Source: Paraburkholderia bannensis NBRC 103871 | GTDB taxonomy: Bacteria > Pseudomonadota > Gammaproteobacteria > Burkholderiales > Burkholderiaceae | Assembly: GCF_000685015.1 (NCBI RefSeq) | Contig: NZ_BAYA01000033.1 | Coordinates: 1-64,000, forward strand | Length of the DNA stretch: 64,000 bases | Direction: 5' to 3' | Shown here: one piece after another, positions 38,018 through 47,346 of the stretch | How the letters are laid out: each line of letters opens with the position of its first letter | Numbering within the stretch: the stretch's first letter is position 1 | Translations under genes and position numbers: made by a program | Notes under the pieces: generated by a model | Databases searched by the model: none | What the model saw: the letters and a program-made list of their open reading frames with translations, nothing else | Told to the model about the DNA's origin: nothing

Positions 38018-38050
38018 AAAAAAGAAGCGGCATGCCAGGCATGCCGCTTC
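38018..38050 (-). terminator. rho-independent terminator of gcd
   Basis: Perfect inverted repeat with 13-bp arms and one central base (38024-38050), followed on the minus strand by six T (38018-38023). It lies 82 bp after the gcd stop and just before the porin start at 37983. Confidence 0.9.
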
Positions 38051-38132
38051 CGGTGTTCTATTGCGTGCGCGTTACGTGCGCCGCGAGGCTCGAACCGCCC
38101 TCGCGACGCACGCCATGCACGTCAGGCGTGCT

Positions 38133-40673
38133 TTAGTTCGGCAGCGCGTAAGCGATCACGTAATCGCCCAGCTTGGTGCCGAAGGAGCCGTGGCCGCCTG
38201 CTGCGATCACGACGTACTGCTTGCCGTTGATCGAGTAGCTCATCGGCGTAGCCTGGCCGCCTGCCGGCAGGCGGGCTTCCCAAAGCTGCTTGCCGTTGTT
38301 CACGTCGAACGCGCGGATAAAGTTGTCCGCCGTTGCGCCGATGAACGCCACACCGCCAGCCGTGACCATCGGGCCGCCCAGCATCGGCATGCCCATCTTG
38401 AACGGCAGCGGGATCGGCGAGCTGTCACGCACGGTGCCGATACGCTTCTTCCAGACGATATCGTTGGTCTTCAGGTCGATACCCGCGATGTAGCCCCATG
38501 CCGGCTGCTTGCACGGCAGGCCGAACGGCGAGAGGAACGGGTTCAGCGTGACGCCGTACGGCACGCCGTACTGCGGCTGGATGCCCGATTCCGTGCCGCT
38601 GCCCTTGGCGCCCGGTTGCGGTTCCATCGGATTGCCCGGGCCGCGCGGGATCAGGCGCGAGACGAACGGCAGCGCGATCGGGTTGGCAATGGCGATCTGG
38701 CGATCGGTGTCGAGTGCAATGCCGCCCCACTCGAACATGCCCAGGTTGCCCGGGAACACCAGCGTGCCTTGCAGCGACGGCGGCGTGAAAGTGCCTTCAT
38801 AACGCAGCTTGTGGAACATCACGCGGCAGACCAGCTGGTCGTACATCGTCGCGCCCCACATGTCCTTGTCCGTGAGGAGGTTCTTCGGACGGAACGTGAG
38901 TTCGGAGAACGGCTGCGTCGGCGACGTGCGGTCGCCCGGCGCGGCGCCTTGCGGCACCGGCATTTCCGGAGCGGGCACGACGGTTTCGCCGGTGCGGCGG
39001 TCGAGCACGAACAGGTTGCCGGTCTTGGCCGGGCCGTACACGACCGGCACGGTCTTGCCGTCCTTGGTCGTGATGTCGGCGAGCGTCGGCTGCGACGGCA
39101 TGTCCATGTCCCACAGGTCATGGTGAGCGGTCTGGTAGAACCAGGCCAGCTTGCCCGTCGATGCGTGCAGCGCGAGCAGGCCGCTTGCGAAACGCTCCAT
39201 CTCCGGCGTACGGTCGCCGCCCCAGATGTCCGGGGTGCGCACGCCCATCGGCAGATAGACGATGTCGAGCTTCGCGTCGTAGGCGGCAGGCGCCCACGAG
39301 TTCGGCGAGTTCCACGTGTAGTGCTCGCCCGGGCCCGGGATGTGGTTCGGATCCTTCGCACCCGGATCGAACGCCCACAGGAGTTCGCCCGTACGCACGT
39401 CGAAGCCGCGGATCACGCCCGACGGTTCGCGGTTCGAGAAGTTATCTTCCACCGCGCCCGCGACGATGATCACCTTGCTGGTGATGATCGGCGGCGAAGT
39501 CGGCTCGTACATGCCCGGCGTCGTGACCGGCATGGCGTGTTGCAGGTCGAGGTCGCCGTTGTTGGCGAAGCCCGCGCAACGCTCGCCCGTCAGCGCGTCG
39601 AGCGCGTACAGGTGACCGTCGTTGACCGGCAGGTAGATACGGCGCGAGCAGGCGCCCGTCACCGGAGCGGCGGCCATGGTGGCAGCGTCGCTGGCCGGAG
39701 CGGCAGCCGTGGCAGCCGAAGCAGCGGCGTCGCTTGCAGCAGCTTGCGGCGCCGATGCAGCAGCGTCCGAAGCGGCAGCCGTCGCCGCCGGAGCAGCAGC
39801 ATCGCTAGCCGCAGCGGCAGCAGCGTCAGCCGGTGCTGCGGCATTCGCCGTCAGGTCGACGTACGACACACCGCGGCAGGTCACGTGCTGGAACGACGGA
39901 TCGGTCTTGAGCTTCGGATCGAACGTCCACTTGAGCGTGCCGCTTTGCGCGTCGAGCGCGAACAGCTTCTGGTGCGGCGAGCACAGGTACAGCAGGTTGC
40001 CGATCTTGATCGGCGTGACCTCGTTGGTGATCTCGACCGGATCGTTCGGGCCTTTCATGTCGCCCGTGCGGAACGTCCAGGCCACTTGCAGGTTCTTCAC
40101 GTTATCCGGCGTGATCTGCTGCAGCGGCGCGTAGCGCGTGCCTTCCTGGGTGCGGCCGTAAGCGGGCCAGTCCGAGTTGTCGACGCCGTTGGCGTTCGCG
40201 GCGAGCGAACCCGTCGACGAAGCCATCGTGCCGTTGACCGTCTGCGGATCGTTGAAGCAGGCGTACACGAGCACGCCCGCCCAGATCACGAGCGCGCCGA
40301 CCAGCGACTGAACGCCGAGCTTGCGCGGCGCTTCGAGACGCCAGCTCACGAGCAGCAGCAGCCACACGCCGAACACGACGAGCACGCCCGAACGCGGTGC
40401 AAGCGCCCAGAAGTCGGGGCCCGACTCCCACAGCGACCAGATGGCGGTGCCCACGAGCACGAGCGCGTAGAGCACGAGCGCGGTGGGACTGCGGCGATAC
40501 AGCAGCCACGTGACGGCCAGCAGCACGACGCCGGTCACGACGTAATACGCCGAGCCGCCGAGCGCGAGCAGGTACGCGCCGCCTATCAGCAGAAATAGCG
40601 ATGTGAGCGCGATGAATAGTAGTGTGATGACGCCGATGAACCCCGGCGATGATGATTCTCTGGATCTGGACAT
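38133..40673 (-). CDS. gcd: PQQ-dependent membrane glucose dehydrogenase
   Basis: 846 residues. Oxidises glucose to gluconolactone in the periplasm with PQQ and passes electrons to ubiquinone. The N-terminal part (about residues 12-140) has five membrane helices. It is followed by the eight-bladed PQQ propeller, beginning NSDWPAYGRTQEG (165-177) and holding LYLCSPHQKLFALDA (228-242), TPDIWGGDRTPEMERF and WDMDMPSQP. The enzyme is about 50 residues longer than E. coli Gcd because of a low-complexity Ala/Ser/Asp insert (about 274-341, 39651-39851). Monocistronic, with a strong terminator. Glucose oxidation is also the source of gluconic acid in phosphate-solubilising strains. No PQQ synthesis genes are in the window. 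Confidence 0.95.
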   Translation of the reverse strand: MSRSRESSSPGFIGVITLLFIALTSLFLLIGGAYLLALGGSAYYVVTGVVLLAVTWLLYRRSPTALVLYALVLVGTAIWSLWESGPDFWALAPRSGVLVVFGVWLLLLVSWRLEAPRKLGVQSLVGALVIWAGVLVYACFNDPQTVNGTMASSTGSLAANANGVDNSDWPAYGRTQEGTRYAPLQQITPDNVKNLQVAWTFRTGDMKGPNDPVEITNEVTPIKIGNLLYLCSPHQKLFALDAQSGTLKWTFDPKLKTDPSFQHVTCRGVSYVDLTANAAAPADAAAAAASDAAAPAATAAASDAAASAPQAAASDAAASAATAAAPASDAATMAAAPVTGACSRRIYLPVNDGHLYALDALTGERCAGFANNGDLDLQHAMPVTTPGMYEPTSPPIITSKVIIVAGAVEDNFSNREPSGVIRGFDVRTGELLWAFDPGAKDPNHIPGPGEHYTWNSPNSWAPAAYDAKLDIVYLPMGVRTPDIWGGDRTPEMERFASGLLALHASTGKLAWFYQTAHHDLWDMDMPSQPTLADITTKDGKTVPVVYGPAKTGNLFVLDRRTGETVVPAPEMPVPQGAAPGDRTSPTQPFSELTFRPKNLLTDKDMWGATMYDQLVCRVMFHKLRYEGTFTPPSLQGTLVFPGNLGMFEWGGIALDTDRQIAIANPIALPFVSRLIPRGPGNPMEPQPGAKGSGTESGIQPQYGVPYGVTLNPFLSPFGLPCKQPAWGYIAGIDLKTNDIVWKKRIGTVRDSSPIPLPFKMGMPMLGGPMVTAGGVAFIGATADNFIRAFDVNNGKQLWEARLPAGGQATPMSYSINGKQYVVIAAGGHGSFGTKLGDYVIAYALPN

Positions 40674-40833
40674 GATGATCTCAACCTTCTTTTGAGGACG
40701 CCGCCCGCATCGACTGTCACTCGAAGCCAGCGGCGAGGCGCGCCGACGCGAACGCCGGCGAGTCGTCCAGCCGCTGCGCTACGCCCGCAGCGGCCGGTTG
40801 TGCGGAAAACGCTCCGCGAAAAAATCTATTGCC

Positions 40834-41937
40834 TTAGAAGACGTGCATCATCCCGACGTACGCGCCGGTCTGCGATTCGCCCACGTTCGGGCTGGTCGGC
40901 GAGCTGGAGTCGCGCGGCGTCGCAAACACCGAGAAGTTGCCGTTCTTGCTGTTGTCCACATAAGCGACCGTGCCGTACAGGAAGGTGCGCTTGCTGAGGT
41001 TATAGGTGGTGCCCAGCGCGTAGAGCATCGCGTGGCTGCCCGGATCGTGCGATGCGTCGCCGCTGCCCTCGCCCACGTGAATGTAGAAGCCCGCTGCCGT
41101 GACGGCCCACTTCGGCGTCGCCTGGTAGGTCGCGCCCAGCCAGTAGTGATCGGCGCTGTCGGCCACGCCCACCGGCGAATCCGGCGCCGCGTAGTGCGTG
41201 TAGGCCGCCTGGATCTTCCACTTGTCCATCCGCAGGTTGCCGCCCACGAAGAATTCGCGCGACGCCGTGAAGATGTTGGAGAAACGGCCGCTCGAATCGC
41301 GCAGCTCGTCATAGATCCCGCGCACGTCGAACAGCGGCGAGTGGTACGTCAGCATGATGCCGTCGGAGCGGCCAAAGTCGCCGTCGGCGCCATTGTTGAA
41401 ACCGCTCGTCTGGTTGCCGAAGGCGTACTGGCCTTGCACGTCGAGGCCGTGCCACACGGGGCTGTGATATTCGACGTTATTGCTGGTCTGCTGCCAGTTG
41501 CGACCGCGCACGAGCGACGCCGACGACACGGCCTGCTGCACGAACGGGTCGAATTCCCAGACGCCGTCGCTGTCGATGAAGAGATTGCGGCCGGCCTGAA
41601 TTTGCCCCCACGTGTCATTCTTCAGACCGACATACGCGCGACGCGAGAACAGCTTGCCGCCGCCCGAGGTGCCGTTCATGATCTGCAGCGCGGTTTCGAG
41701 GTCGAACAGCGCAGTGGTGCCGCCGCCCAGGTCCTCGGTGCCCTTCATGCCGAGCATGCTGGTGCCCCAGTCCCCGCCTTCCGCGCTCCAGCGGCTCGAC
41801 TGGCCGCCGCTGCCATTGGCGATGTGATTGAGATATTCGATGCCGCCGTCGACGCGGCCGTAGAGTGTCACGCTCGATTGCGCCGACGCAGCCGTGCTGG
41901 CTGCGAGCAGGACGATAGCGCCCAGTTGATATTTCAC
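40834..41937 (-). CDS. outer-membrane porin
   Basis: About 367 residues. Signal peptide with hydrophobic core LGAIVLLAASTAASA and cleavage before QSSVTLYGRVDGGIEY. Barrel signatures LVRGRNWQQTSNN and SKRTFLYGTVAYVDN; C-terminus ...GMMHVF. The start is GTG at 41937, with GGGAG 4 bases upstream; the open frame extends to 41997 without ribosome site or homology. Close in type to the porin at 22480. Upstream of it is a 446-bp region with no gene. Confidence 0.92.
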   Translation of the reverse strand: MKYQLGAIVLLAASTAASAQSSVTLYGRVDGGIEYLNHIANGSGGQSSRWSAEGGDWGTSMLGMKGTEDLGGGTTALFDLETALQIMNGTSGGGKLFSRRAYVGLKNDTWGQIQAGRNLFIDSDGVWEFDPFVQQAVSSASLVRGRNWQQTSNNVEYHSPVWHGLDVQGQYAFGNQTSGFNNGADGDFGRSDGIMLTYHSPLFDVRGIYDELRDSSGRFSNIFTASREFFVGGNLRMDKWKIQAAYTHYAAPDSPVGVADSADHYWLGATYQATPKWAVTAAGFYIHVGEGSGDASHDPGSHAMLYALGTTYNLSKRTFLYGTVAYVDNSKNGNFSVFATPRDSSSPTSPNVGESQTGAYVGMMHVF

Positions 41938-42383
41938 GTCAGCTCCCAGATGGATTCTTCTTTCGTTGTCCGTGCCGACCGGGCCGCTTGAGTCCACGTG
42001 CGTGTTCTCATCGCGCGCTGAGCGCCTTGCAGTCCGTGAAAGCCAGGTTCGGTTGTCCCAAAAACAGGCCGTGCCGAAAGCAGTGAAACGGGGCGATTCA
42101 ACCCGCTCCGCTGGGGATGCTCCGCGCTATGCCCGGCGGCAACGCTTTTTTGATGCGTACCGCAGCAAGCACATGACGCCTGAAAAATATAGCGCGTCAT
42201 CTGGAATGGTGCTTTCTGGCTGGTCGCAGCGGGGGCGGACTATAGCAGTCCGGAGCGAATTCTGCATCCAACTTTACGCAATCGGGCAAAACCCGCACGG
42301 GGTTATGCCGAATATCTTCTGGGAGCGCTAGTCGTGTTAGCGGCCCTACTCACCCAATCTGATCCGTACCTTACTTTTTAATT
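41938..42383. other. 446-bp intergenic region
   Basis: No gene supported. The half nearest the porin presumably has its promoter and leader; the distal 200 bp (42180-42380) are visibly A+T-richer than the surroundings. No repeats or strong hairpins recognised. Confidence 0.5.
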
Positions 42384-43310
42384 TCAACTCGGCGAGGGAG
42401 TTTGTGCGGGTTGCCAGCGCTGCGCCTCGTCAAGAAAGGCGCTCACCTGGGCAGGCATGGTCGCCGCGTGGCGCACGGTGCACCAGACGCGCAGCGCGGG
42501 CAGATCGGCAAAGCACGGCAGTTCCACCAGTTCGCGCCGCGTTTCGATGATGGGACGCGCGACCAGCATCACCGCATCCATCTTCAACGCGAGCGCCACG
42601 CCGGGCACCGAGGCCGCGCACATCAACGTGCTTGCGGGCGCAACGAGTCCCGCGCGCTCGAAAACGCGCTCGACGTAGCGCTGCTGCGCGCCGCTTGGGT
42701 CGGTGTAGATCCAGCGCGCGTCGCGCAGTGCTTCGAGCGAGGCGGCCTGCGCGTGGCGCCCGTTGCGGGCGGTGACAAGCGCGAAAGTAGTTTCGAACAC
42801 GAGGCGCGAGCGGCTGTCCTGCAACCGCTCGTCGGGCGACTGCGGCAGCGTTTCGGAGAACGACGGGACAGCGTGCAGCGCGACGTCGAGCGTGCCGTCG
42901 TCGAGCCGGTGCAGCATCTGTTCGCGCTGATACTCATAAAGCTCGACCTGCACCGAGGGATGACGCGCCATGTAGCCCGCGACCAGATCCGGCGCGATCA
43001 GCACCGACACCGCAGGCGTCAGGCCGATGCGCAGATGCCCGCCATGCTGGCCGCGCAGCGCGGCCAGCTCCTCGTGCGCGCGCGTCATCTCCGCGATCAC
43101 GGCCTGGGCGCGTGGCAGAAATGCGCGCCCCGCTGCAGAAAGCGACATGCCGTGCGGCGTGCGCTCGAACAGTTGCACCTCGAATTCGGCTTCGAGTTCG
43201 CGGATCGACTTGGAAATCGCGGCCGTGGTGCGGTTCAGGCTCGCGGCAGCGCGGGTGAGGCTGCCGCCCGCGGCGAGCGCGAGGAACGCGTGGAGTTGGT
43301 GCTGCTTCAT
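42384..43310 (-). CDS. LysR-family transcriptional regulator
   Basis: 308 residues: helix-turn-helix KQHQLHAFLALAAGGSLTRAAASL (residues 2-25), recognition helix TTAAISKSIRELE (28-40) and an effector-binding domain with HLRIGLTP at the domain start. The gene is 80 bp downstream of the M81 peptidase gene on the same strand and may be co-transcribed with it, making the M81/MFS pair its plausible target. GxSLTRAAxxLN is typical of regulators close to TcuR/CbbR-like members, but no effector can be named. Confidence 0.9.
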   Translation of the reverse strand: MKQHQLHAFLALAAGGSLTRAAASLNRTTAAISKSIRELEAEFEVQLFERTPHGMSLSAAGRAFLPRAQAVIAEMTRAHEELAALRGQHGGHLRIGLTPAVSVLIAPDLVAGYMARHPSVQVELYEYQREQMLHRLDDGTLDVALHAVPSFSETLPQSPDERLQDSRSRLVFETTFALVTARNGRHAQAASLEALRDARWIYTDPSGAQQRYVERVFERAGLVAPASTLMCAASVPGVALALKMDAVMLVARPIIETRRELVELPCFADLPALRVWCTVRHAATMPAQVSAFLDEAQRWQPAQTPSPS

Positions 43311-43390
43311 GGGCGCGATGAGCGTAGCGATGAACCGGCGGATCTTAACGCGCCCGCGCCCGGTCGTCCTGGCCGACCTTCATCGATTGT

Positions 43391-44875
43391 TCAGCGGATC
43401 AGCGCGGGCGCAGCATCGGCGTCCAGCGGCCAGAGCGGGCGGCGCACGTTGCGCCACGCCACTTTCGCGTAGTCGCGTTGCAGCGGGCCGCCGCCATCGA
43501 CGTAAAGCACGCGGCTTGCGATTGGCGCGAAGTGCGCGTGGAAGTGGTTGACCGACTTCACGAACAGCATGCGCCGTTCGCGCGGGTCGATGCCCACCTG
43601 CTCGAACGCTTCAAGGCTGAAGGCCTGCACGCGCTGCGTCGTCAGCACGATGTCCACGCCGCCGATGCGCACGGCGGCCGCATCGCCGCATTCCACGCGG
43701 CTCGGGCCGAAACGCTGCCACGCGCCGCGCCGCAGGCCGATGACCTCGGCGACGCCATCGACGGGCTGGCCCGAAGTCGGCGCGACCTTGCCGCCGATGC
43801 GCAGCGGCAGCACCGCGCCCAGTCCCGCATCGAAGCACAACTGCACCGCGCCCGGATCCCAGAACGGCCCGGTCGCGACGTTCTGCACGCCCCGCGCGAT
43901 GAGGCGCGCGAGCACGCCGGTGTTATCGGAAGGCGCGCCGCCGCCCGAGTTGTCGGTGGGATCGGCGATCACGACCGGGCCGGTTTTTGCTGCGTCCCGT
44001 GGCGCAAGACCCGCGTCGATGGCGGCGTCGATCGACAGCAGCGGCGACGCCGTCTGCCCGCGCAACGCCACCAGCGCCGCGCCGAGTTCGCGCGCCACGG
44101 CCTCGCCACGCGCTTTATCGTGCGCATAGACCAGCACGCGCGTGCTCAGGTCGGCCGTATCGCCGTAGATGAAGCCGTGCACGATCGAGATGGACACGAT
44201 GCCCGCGGCCGGATCCGCCTCGATGGCTTTCGCACGGTCGACCAGCGCGCGCATGGCCGCGCCCGTGGTCGGATACGAGTCGATCTGGCGGCAATCGAAC
44301 AGCGACGCCTGCGGGCGGCGCATGCCGTTCACCATCGCCGTGACGAGGTCGATCACGCGATTGGCCTGCTCGACCGTATCGGTGTGCGGATACTCCTTGT
44401 AGAGCACGATCACGTCGCTGTTGTCCAGGCGCGTGTCGTTGACGATGCAGTGCGGGTCGAACTCCACGCCGATCACGCAATCCTTGCCCGCCAGCGCACG
44501 CACGCGGGCGATCAGGTCGCCTTCGGGATCGGGGTAGCCGTGCGCGATCATGCCGCCGTGCAGGCCTAGCATCACCGCATCGACGGGCAGCGCGGCGCGC
44601 AGTTCGTCGAGGATCCGGTCGCGCATCGTCTCGTAGGCTTCGCGGCTCGTGATGCCTGCGGGCGTGGCGCGAAAGCAACTGCCTTCGATCAGCGTGAACT
44701 CGCCCTTCGCGGCGCGGCGTTTCGCGGCCCAGAGCAGTTCCGCGCCTGCGGTGGGCGTTTCTCCGTCCGGACAGGCGCCCGGCGGAATATGCCCGCGCAT
44801 GAACATTTCCAGGCTCGTGGGCAGGTTGACGAAGGCATTGGTCTCGGTGAGCAGACCGGCAACGAAGCATTTCAT
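43391..44875 (-). CDS. M81 family metallopeptidase (MlrC-like)
   Basis: 494 residues of the M81/microcystinase C (MlrC) family. Landmarks: MKCFVAGLLTETNAF start, VDAVMLGLHGGMIAHGYPDPEGDLIAR (about 98-124) with a probable metal-binding His/Glu/Asp set, and the C-terminal domain with VKSVNHFHAHFAP (about 450-463) carrying two further His. MlrC hydrolyses linearised microcystin, but most M81 proteins, including those in Burkholderia, have unknown natural substrates. Preceded by an MFS transporter gene (53-bp gap) and followed by a LysR gene; a small operon for import and hydrolysis of a peptide-like compound is the natural reading. Confidence 0.9.
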   Translation of the reverse strand: MKCFVAGLLTETNAFVNLPTSLEMFMRGHIPPGACPDGETPTAGAELLWAAKRRAAKGEFTLIEGSCFRATPAGITSREAYETMRDRILDELRAALPVDAVMLGLHGGMIAHGYPDPEGDLIARVRALAGKDCVIGVEFDPHCIVNDTRLDNSDVIVLYKEYPHTDTVEQANRVIDLVTAMVNGMRRPQASLFDCRQIDSYPTTGAAMRALVDRAKAIEADPAAGIVSISIVHGFIYGDTADLSTRVLVYAHDKARGEAVARELGAALVALRGQTASPLLSIDAAIDAGLAPRDAAKTGPVVIADPTDNSGGGAPSDNTGVLARLIARGVQNVATGPFWDPGAVQLCFDAGLGAVLPLRIGGKVAPTSGQPVDGVAEVIGLRRGAWQRFGPSRVECGDAAAVRIGGVDIVLTTQRVQAFSLEAFEQVGIDPRERRMLFVKSVNHFHAHFAPIASRVLYVDGGGPLQRDYAKVAWRNVRRPLWPLDADAAPALIR

Positions 44876-44928
44876 GGCAGGACTCGGTTTCTGAAAATAT
44901 TCTGAAAATAGCGAATGGAATCAGGGGT

Positions 44929-46191
44929 TCAGCGCGCCTGGAATCGGCAGCCCAGCGCGGCCGCGCTTGCAACCAGCGCGCCGCAGGTGAGGAACGCGAA
45001 GGCCGCCGCCCAGCCCGCGCGGCCAACCAGCGCGCCCACCACGACCGGCGAGATTGCGCCCGCCAGTTGCCCGGCGAAGTTGATGAGCCCTGTGGTGCGC
45101 CCGGCCACGCTGGCCGGAAAATGCTTGAGCGGAATCGCAAAAACGCCCGCATAGACGACGTCGAAAGCGAGCATGCACAGCGTCCAGCAGGCGATCAGCG
45201 CTGCCAGCGAACCGGCGAAAGGCATGGCCGCCGCGAACGCGGCACTGGCGAGCGCGCCGCCGGCGAGCAGATGCTTGAGGCGCGCGGCAGGCAAACGGTC
45301 GATGGCGAAGCCCGCGAGATTGGTGCCGACAAAGCTCGCCAGCAACGGAATCGCCGAAATAAAACCGATATGCAGCAGGTCGATGCCGCGCGTGCGCATG
45401 AGCCAGATCGGCAACCACGCTTGCAGGCCCAGCGCGAGCACGCAGCAGCCGAACCAGGTGAGCGCGACGCGCCAGACCAGCGGATCGCGGGCGATGTCGC
45501 GCCAGCGCGGACGGGCTTTAACGGCTTCGGCGGCATCAGCGGTTTCAGCGGCCTGCGAAGCGTGGTTGCGTCCCGGCACGACGAGCAGCGCGAACGCCAC
45601 CACCGCCCCCAGTGCGCCGAGCATCAGAAACGTCTGGCGCCAGCCGATTCGCGCAATCGTCCAGCCGACGGTCGCCGCCCCCGCCGCGCCGCCGAGAAAC
45701 ACCGTGCTGCACAGGAGCGCCTGCACACGCGCGCGCACCTGCTGCGGAAAGGTCTGCACGATGGCCGTCGAGCTGGCGGGCGCGAAACTGCCCTCGCCCA
45801 CGCCAAACAGCAAGCGAAACGCCAGCAGCGAGCCGAGCGACCAGGCCGCGCCCGTCAGCGCCGTGAACAGCGACCAGAGCGCGAGGCAGCCAACCAGCAC
45901 ACGGCGCGCGCCGAAGCGGTCGGCCAGCGCGCCGCCGCCCAGTTGCATGAGCGCGTAGGTGACGTAGAACGCCCCCAGCACATAGCCCTTCGCGGCGTCG
46001 CTCAAAGCCAGCTCGCGCGAGATCGGGATGATGGCTGTGCCGATCACGATACGGTCGGTGTAGGCGACGGCCCACGCCGCGAACAGCGCAGCGAGCACGA
46101 CCGCCTGACGCACGCGGCTCGCGGCCACGGGCGTGGCGGGCGAAACCGCTTGCGGAGTCGGTTGGGAAGCGGCAGTCGCGGCGGTCGTCAC
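44929..46191 (-). CDS. MFS transporter, ACS (anion:cation symporter) type
   Basis: About 420 residues with 12 hydrophobic segments. The first helix carries AVAYTDRIVIGTAII, and the loop 2-3 motif is GGALADRFGARR (about residues 83-94), typical of the ACS/GudP-like branch that imports organic anions. I chose GTG at 46191 because AAGGAG lies 6 bases upstream; frames further up (to 46254) are possible but lack a site. Lies between the broken lysR gene and the M81 gene, all on the same strand, so it probably supplies the peptidase substrate. Confidence 0.88.
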   Translation of the reverse strand: MTTAATAASQPTPQAVSPATPVAASRVRQAVVLAALFAAWAVAYTDRIVIGTAIIPISRELALSDAAKGYVLGAFYVTYALMQLGGGALADRFGARRVLVGCLALWSLFTALTGAAWSLGSLLAFRLLFGVGEGSFAPASSTAIVQTFPQQVRARVQALLCSTVFLGGAAGAATVGWTIARIGWRQTFLMLGALGAVVAFALLVVPGRNHASQAAETADAAEAVKARPRWRDIARDPLVWRVALTWFGCCVLALGLQAWLPIWLMRTRGIDLLHIGFISAIPLLASFVGTNLAGFAIDRLPAARLKHLLAGGALASAAFAAAMPFAGSLAALIACWTLCMLAFDVVYAGVFAIPLKHFPASVAGRTTGLINFAGQLAGAISPVVVGALVGRAGWAAAFAFLTCGALVASAAALGCRFQAR

Positions 46192-46277
46192 AGGCGTCTC
46201 CTTCGGCACGTTGATCGTTGTGCCAGCAACGATAGCCGTGCGAAACGCCCGCAACCAGCGACTTCAGTTGTGGGGGA

Positions 46278-47209
46278 TCAACCGCCGGTTAAGACCGTGC
46301 CGCCCAGTCCGTTGCGGGCGCGTTCGGCGGCCACCGCGAGGATGCAATCGACGAAATATTCGGCGGGCCGGGTGATCTGCGCCTCGGGCGGCGCGAACAG
46401 AAAAAGCTGCAAGGCGGGCGGCCTGACCGGCAGCGCCAGCTCGACGAATGCGCGGCCCAGCTCCGCCGTTTGCAGCGTATGGCGCGTCCATGCGAACACC
46501 GCGTCGTTGTTGAGCGCGAGGCCGTACAGCAGGCCATAGGACGTGCAACGCGTGATGCGCTGCGGCGGCGCGAGACCGGCGCGCTCGAACATCGCGCGGA
46601 TATTGGCGGGATAAGCGTCGGTGACGTCGGTGTGGATCCACTCGGCGTCCTGTAGCTGTGCCAGCGTGGTGGCCTGCGCGAACGCGCCGTTGGCGCGCGT
46701 CACGAACACCGAGTCGAAGGCAAACAGCGGCCGCACCGTGCCCACATCGTCGCCGGGACTGGTCGGGAACGCCGCGAATGCGAGGTCGAGCGTGCGATTG
46801 CTCAGGTTCTCGCGCAACTGCGCGAAACCCAGCTCGCGGAATTCGACCGTCACCTGCGGCCAGTGGCGGCGGAAATCGGTGAAGGCCTCGGCCAGCCCGG
46901 CGGTGCCGGCAATCGGCGTCACGCCGATCACGAGCTTGCCGGTGCGATGGCCCTTGAGGTACGCGAGGTCTTCCCGGCGCGCTCCAGTTCGCGCACCACG
47001 GTGCGCGCGCGCTGCAGCAGCGCGGCGCCTTCGGCCGTGGGCACCACACCCCAGGGATTACGCTCAAGCAGGCGCACGCCGCACTCGTCTTCCAGGTCGC
47101 GCACGGCCTTGGTGACGGCGGGCTGGGTCACGTGCAGACGCCGCGCCGCCCCATTGATACTGCCGGTCGCGGCGATTTCGACCAGCGCGCGCAGTTGGTG
47201 GATCTTCAT
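46278..47209 (-). pseudogene. LysR-family regulator interrupted by a one-base frameshift
   Basis: The N-terminal helix-turn-helix is intact (MKIHQLRALVEIAATGSINGAARRLHVTQPAV, coding 47209 down to about 46980) and the effector domain is intact in a second frame (VIGVTPIAGTAGLAEAF... to 46278). The joint is near 46976-46981: inserting one base restores an ordinary LysR linker (ERAREDLAYLKGHRTGK). Total length is 932 bp, one short of a multiple of three. It is divergent from the M20 amidohydrolase at 47347 and upstream of the MFS/M81 genes. Either a genuine loss of function, a programmed shift, or a sequencing or assembly error in a G/C run. Confidence 0.85.
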
Positions 47210-47346
47210 AGGCAGGTTTTCATGATGCGGAGGATATTACCAGCGGTTATCGACATACGGATTTTTGCTTTTTTATTTTGACCGATCGTCCTTAGTCTGT
47301 TTCTCCAGAAGCCGTCGCCGGTACGGCCAGTCGAGAGAACCCAGAC

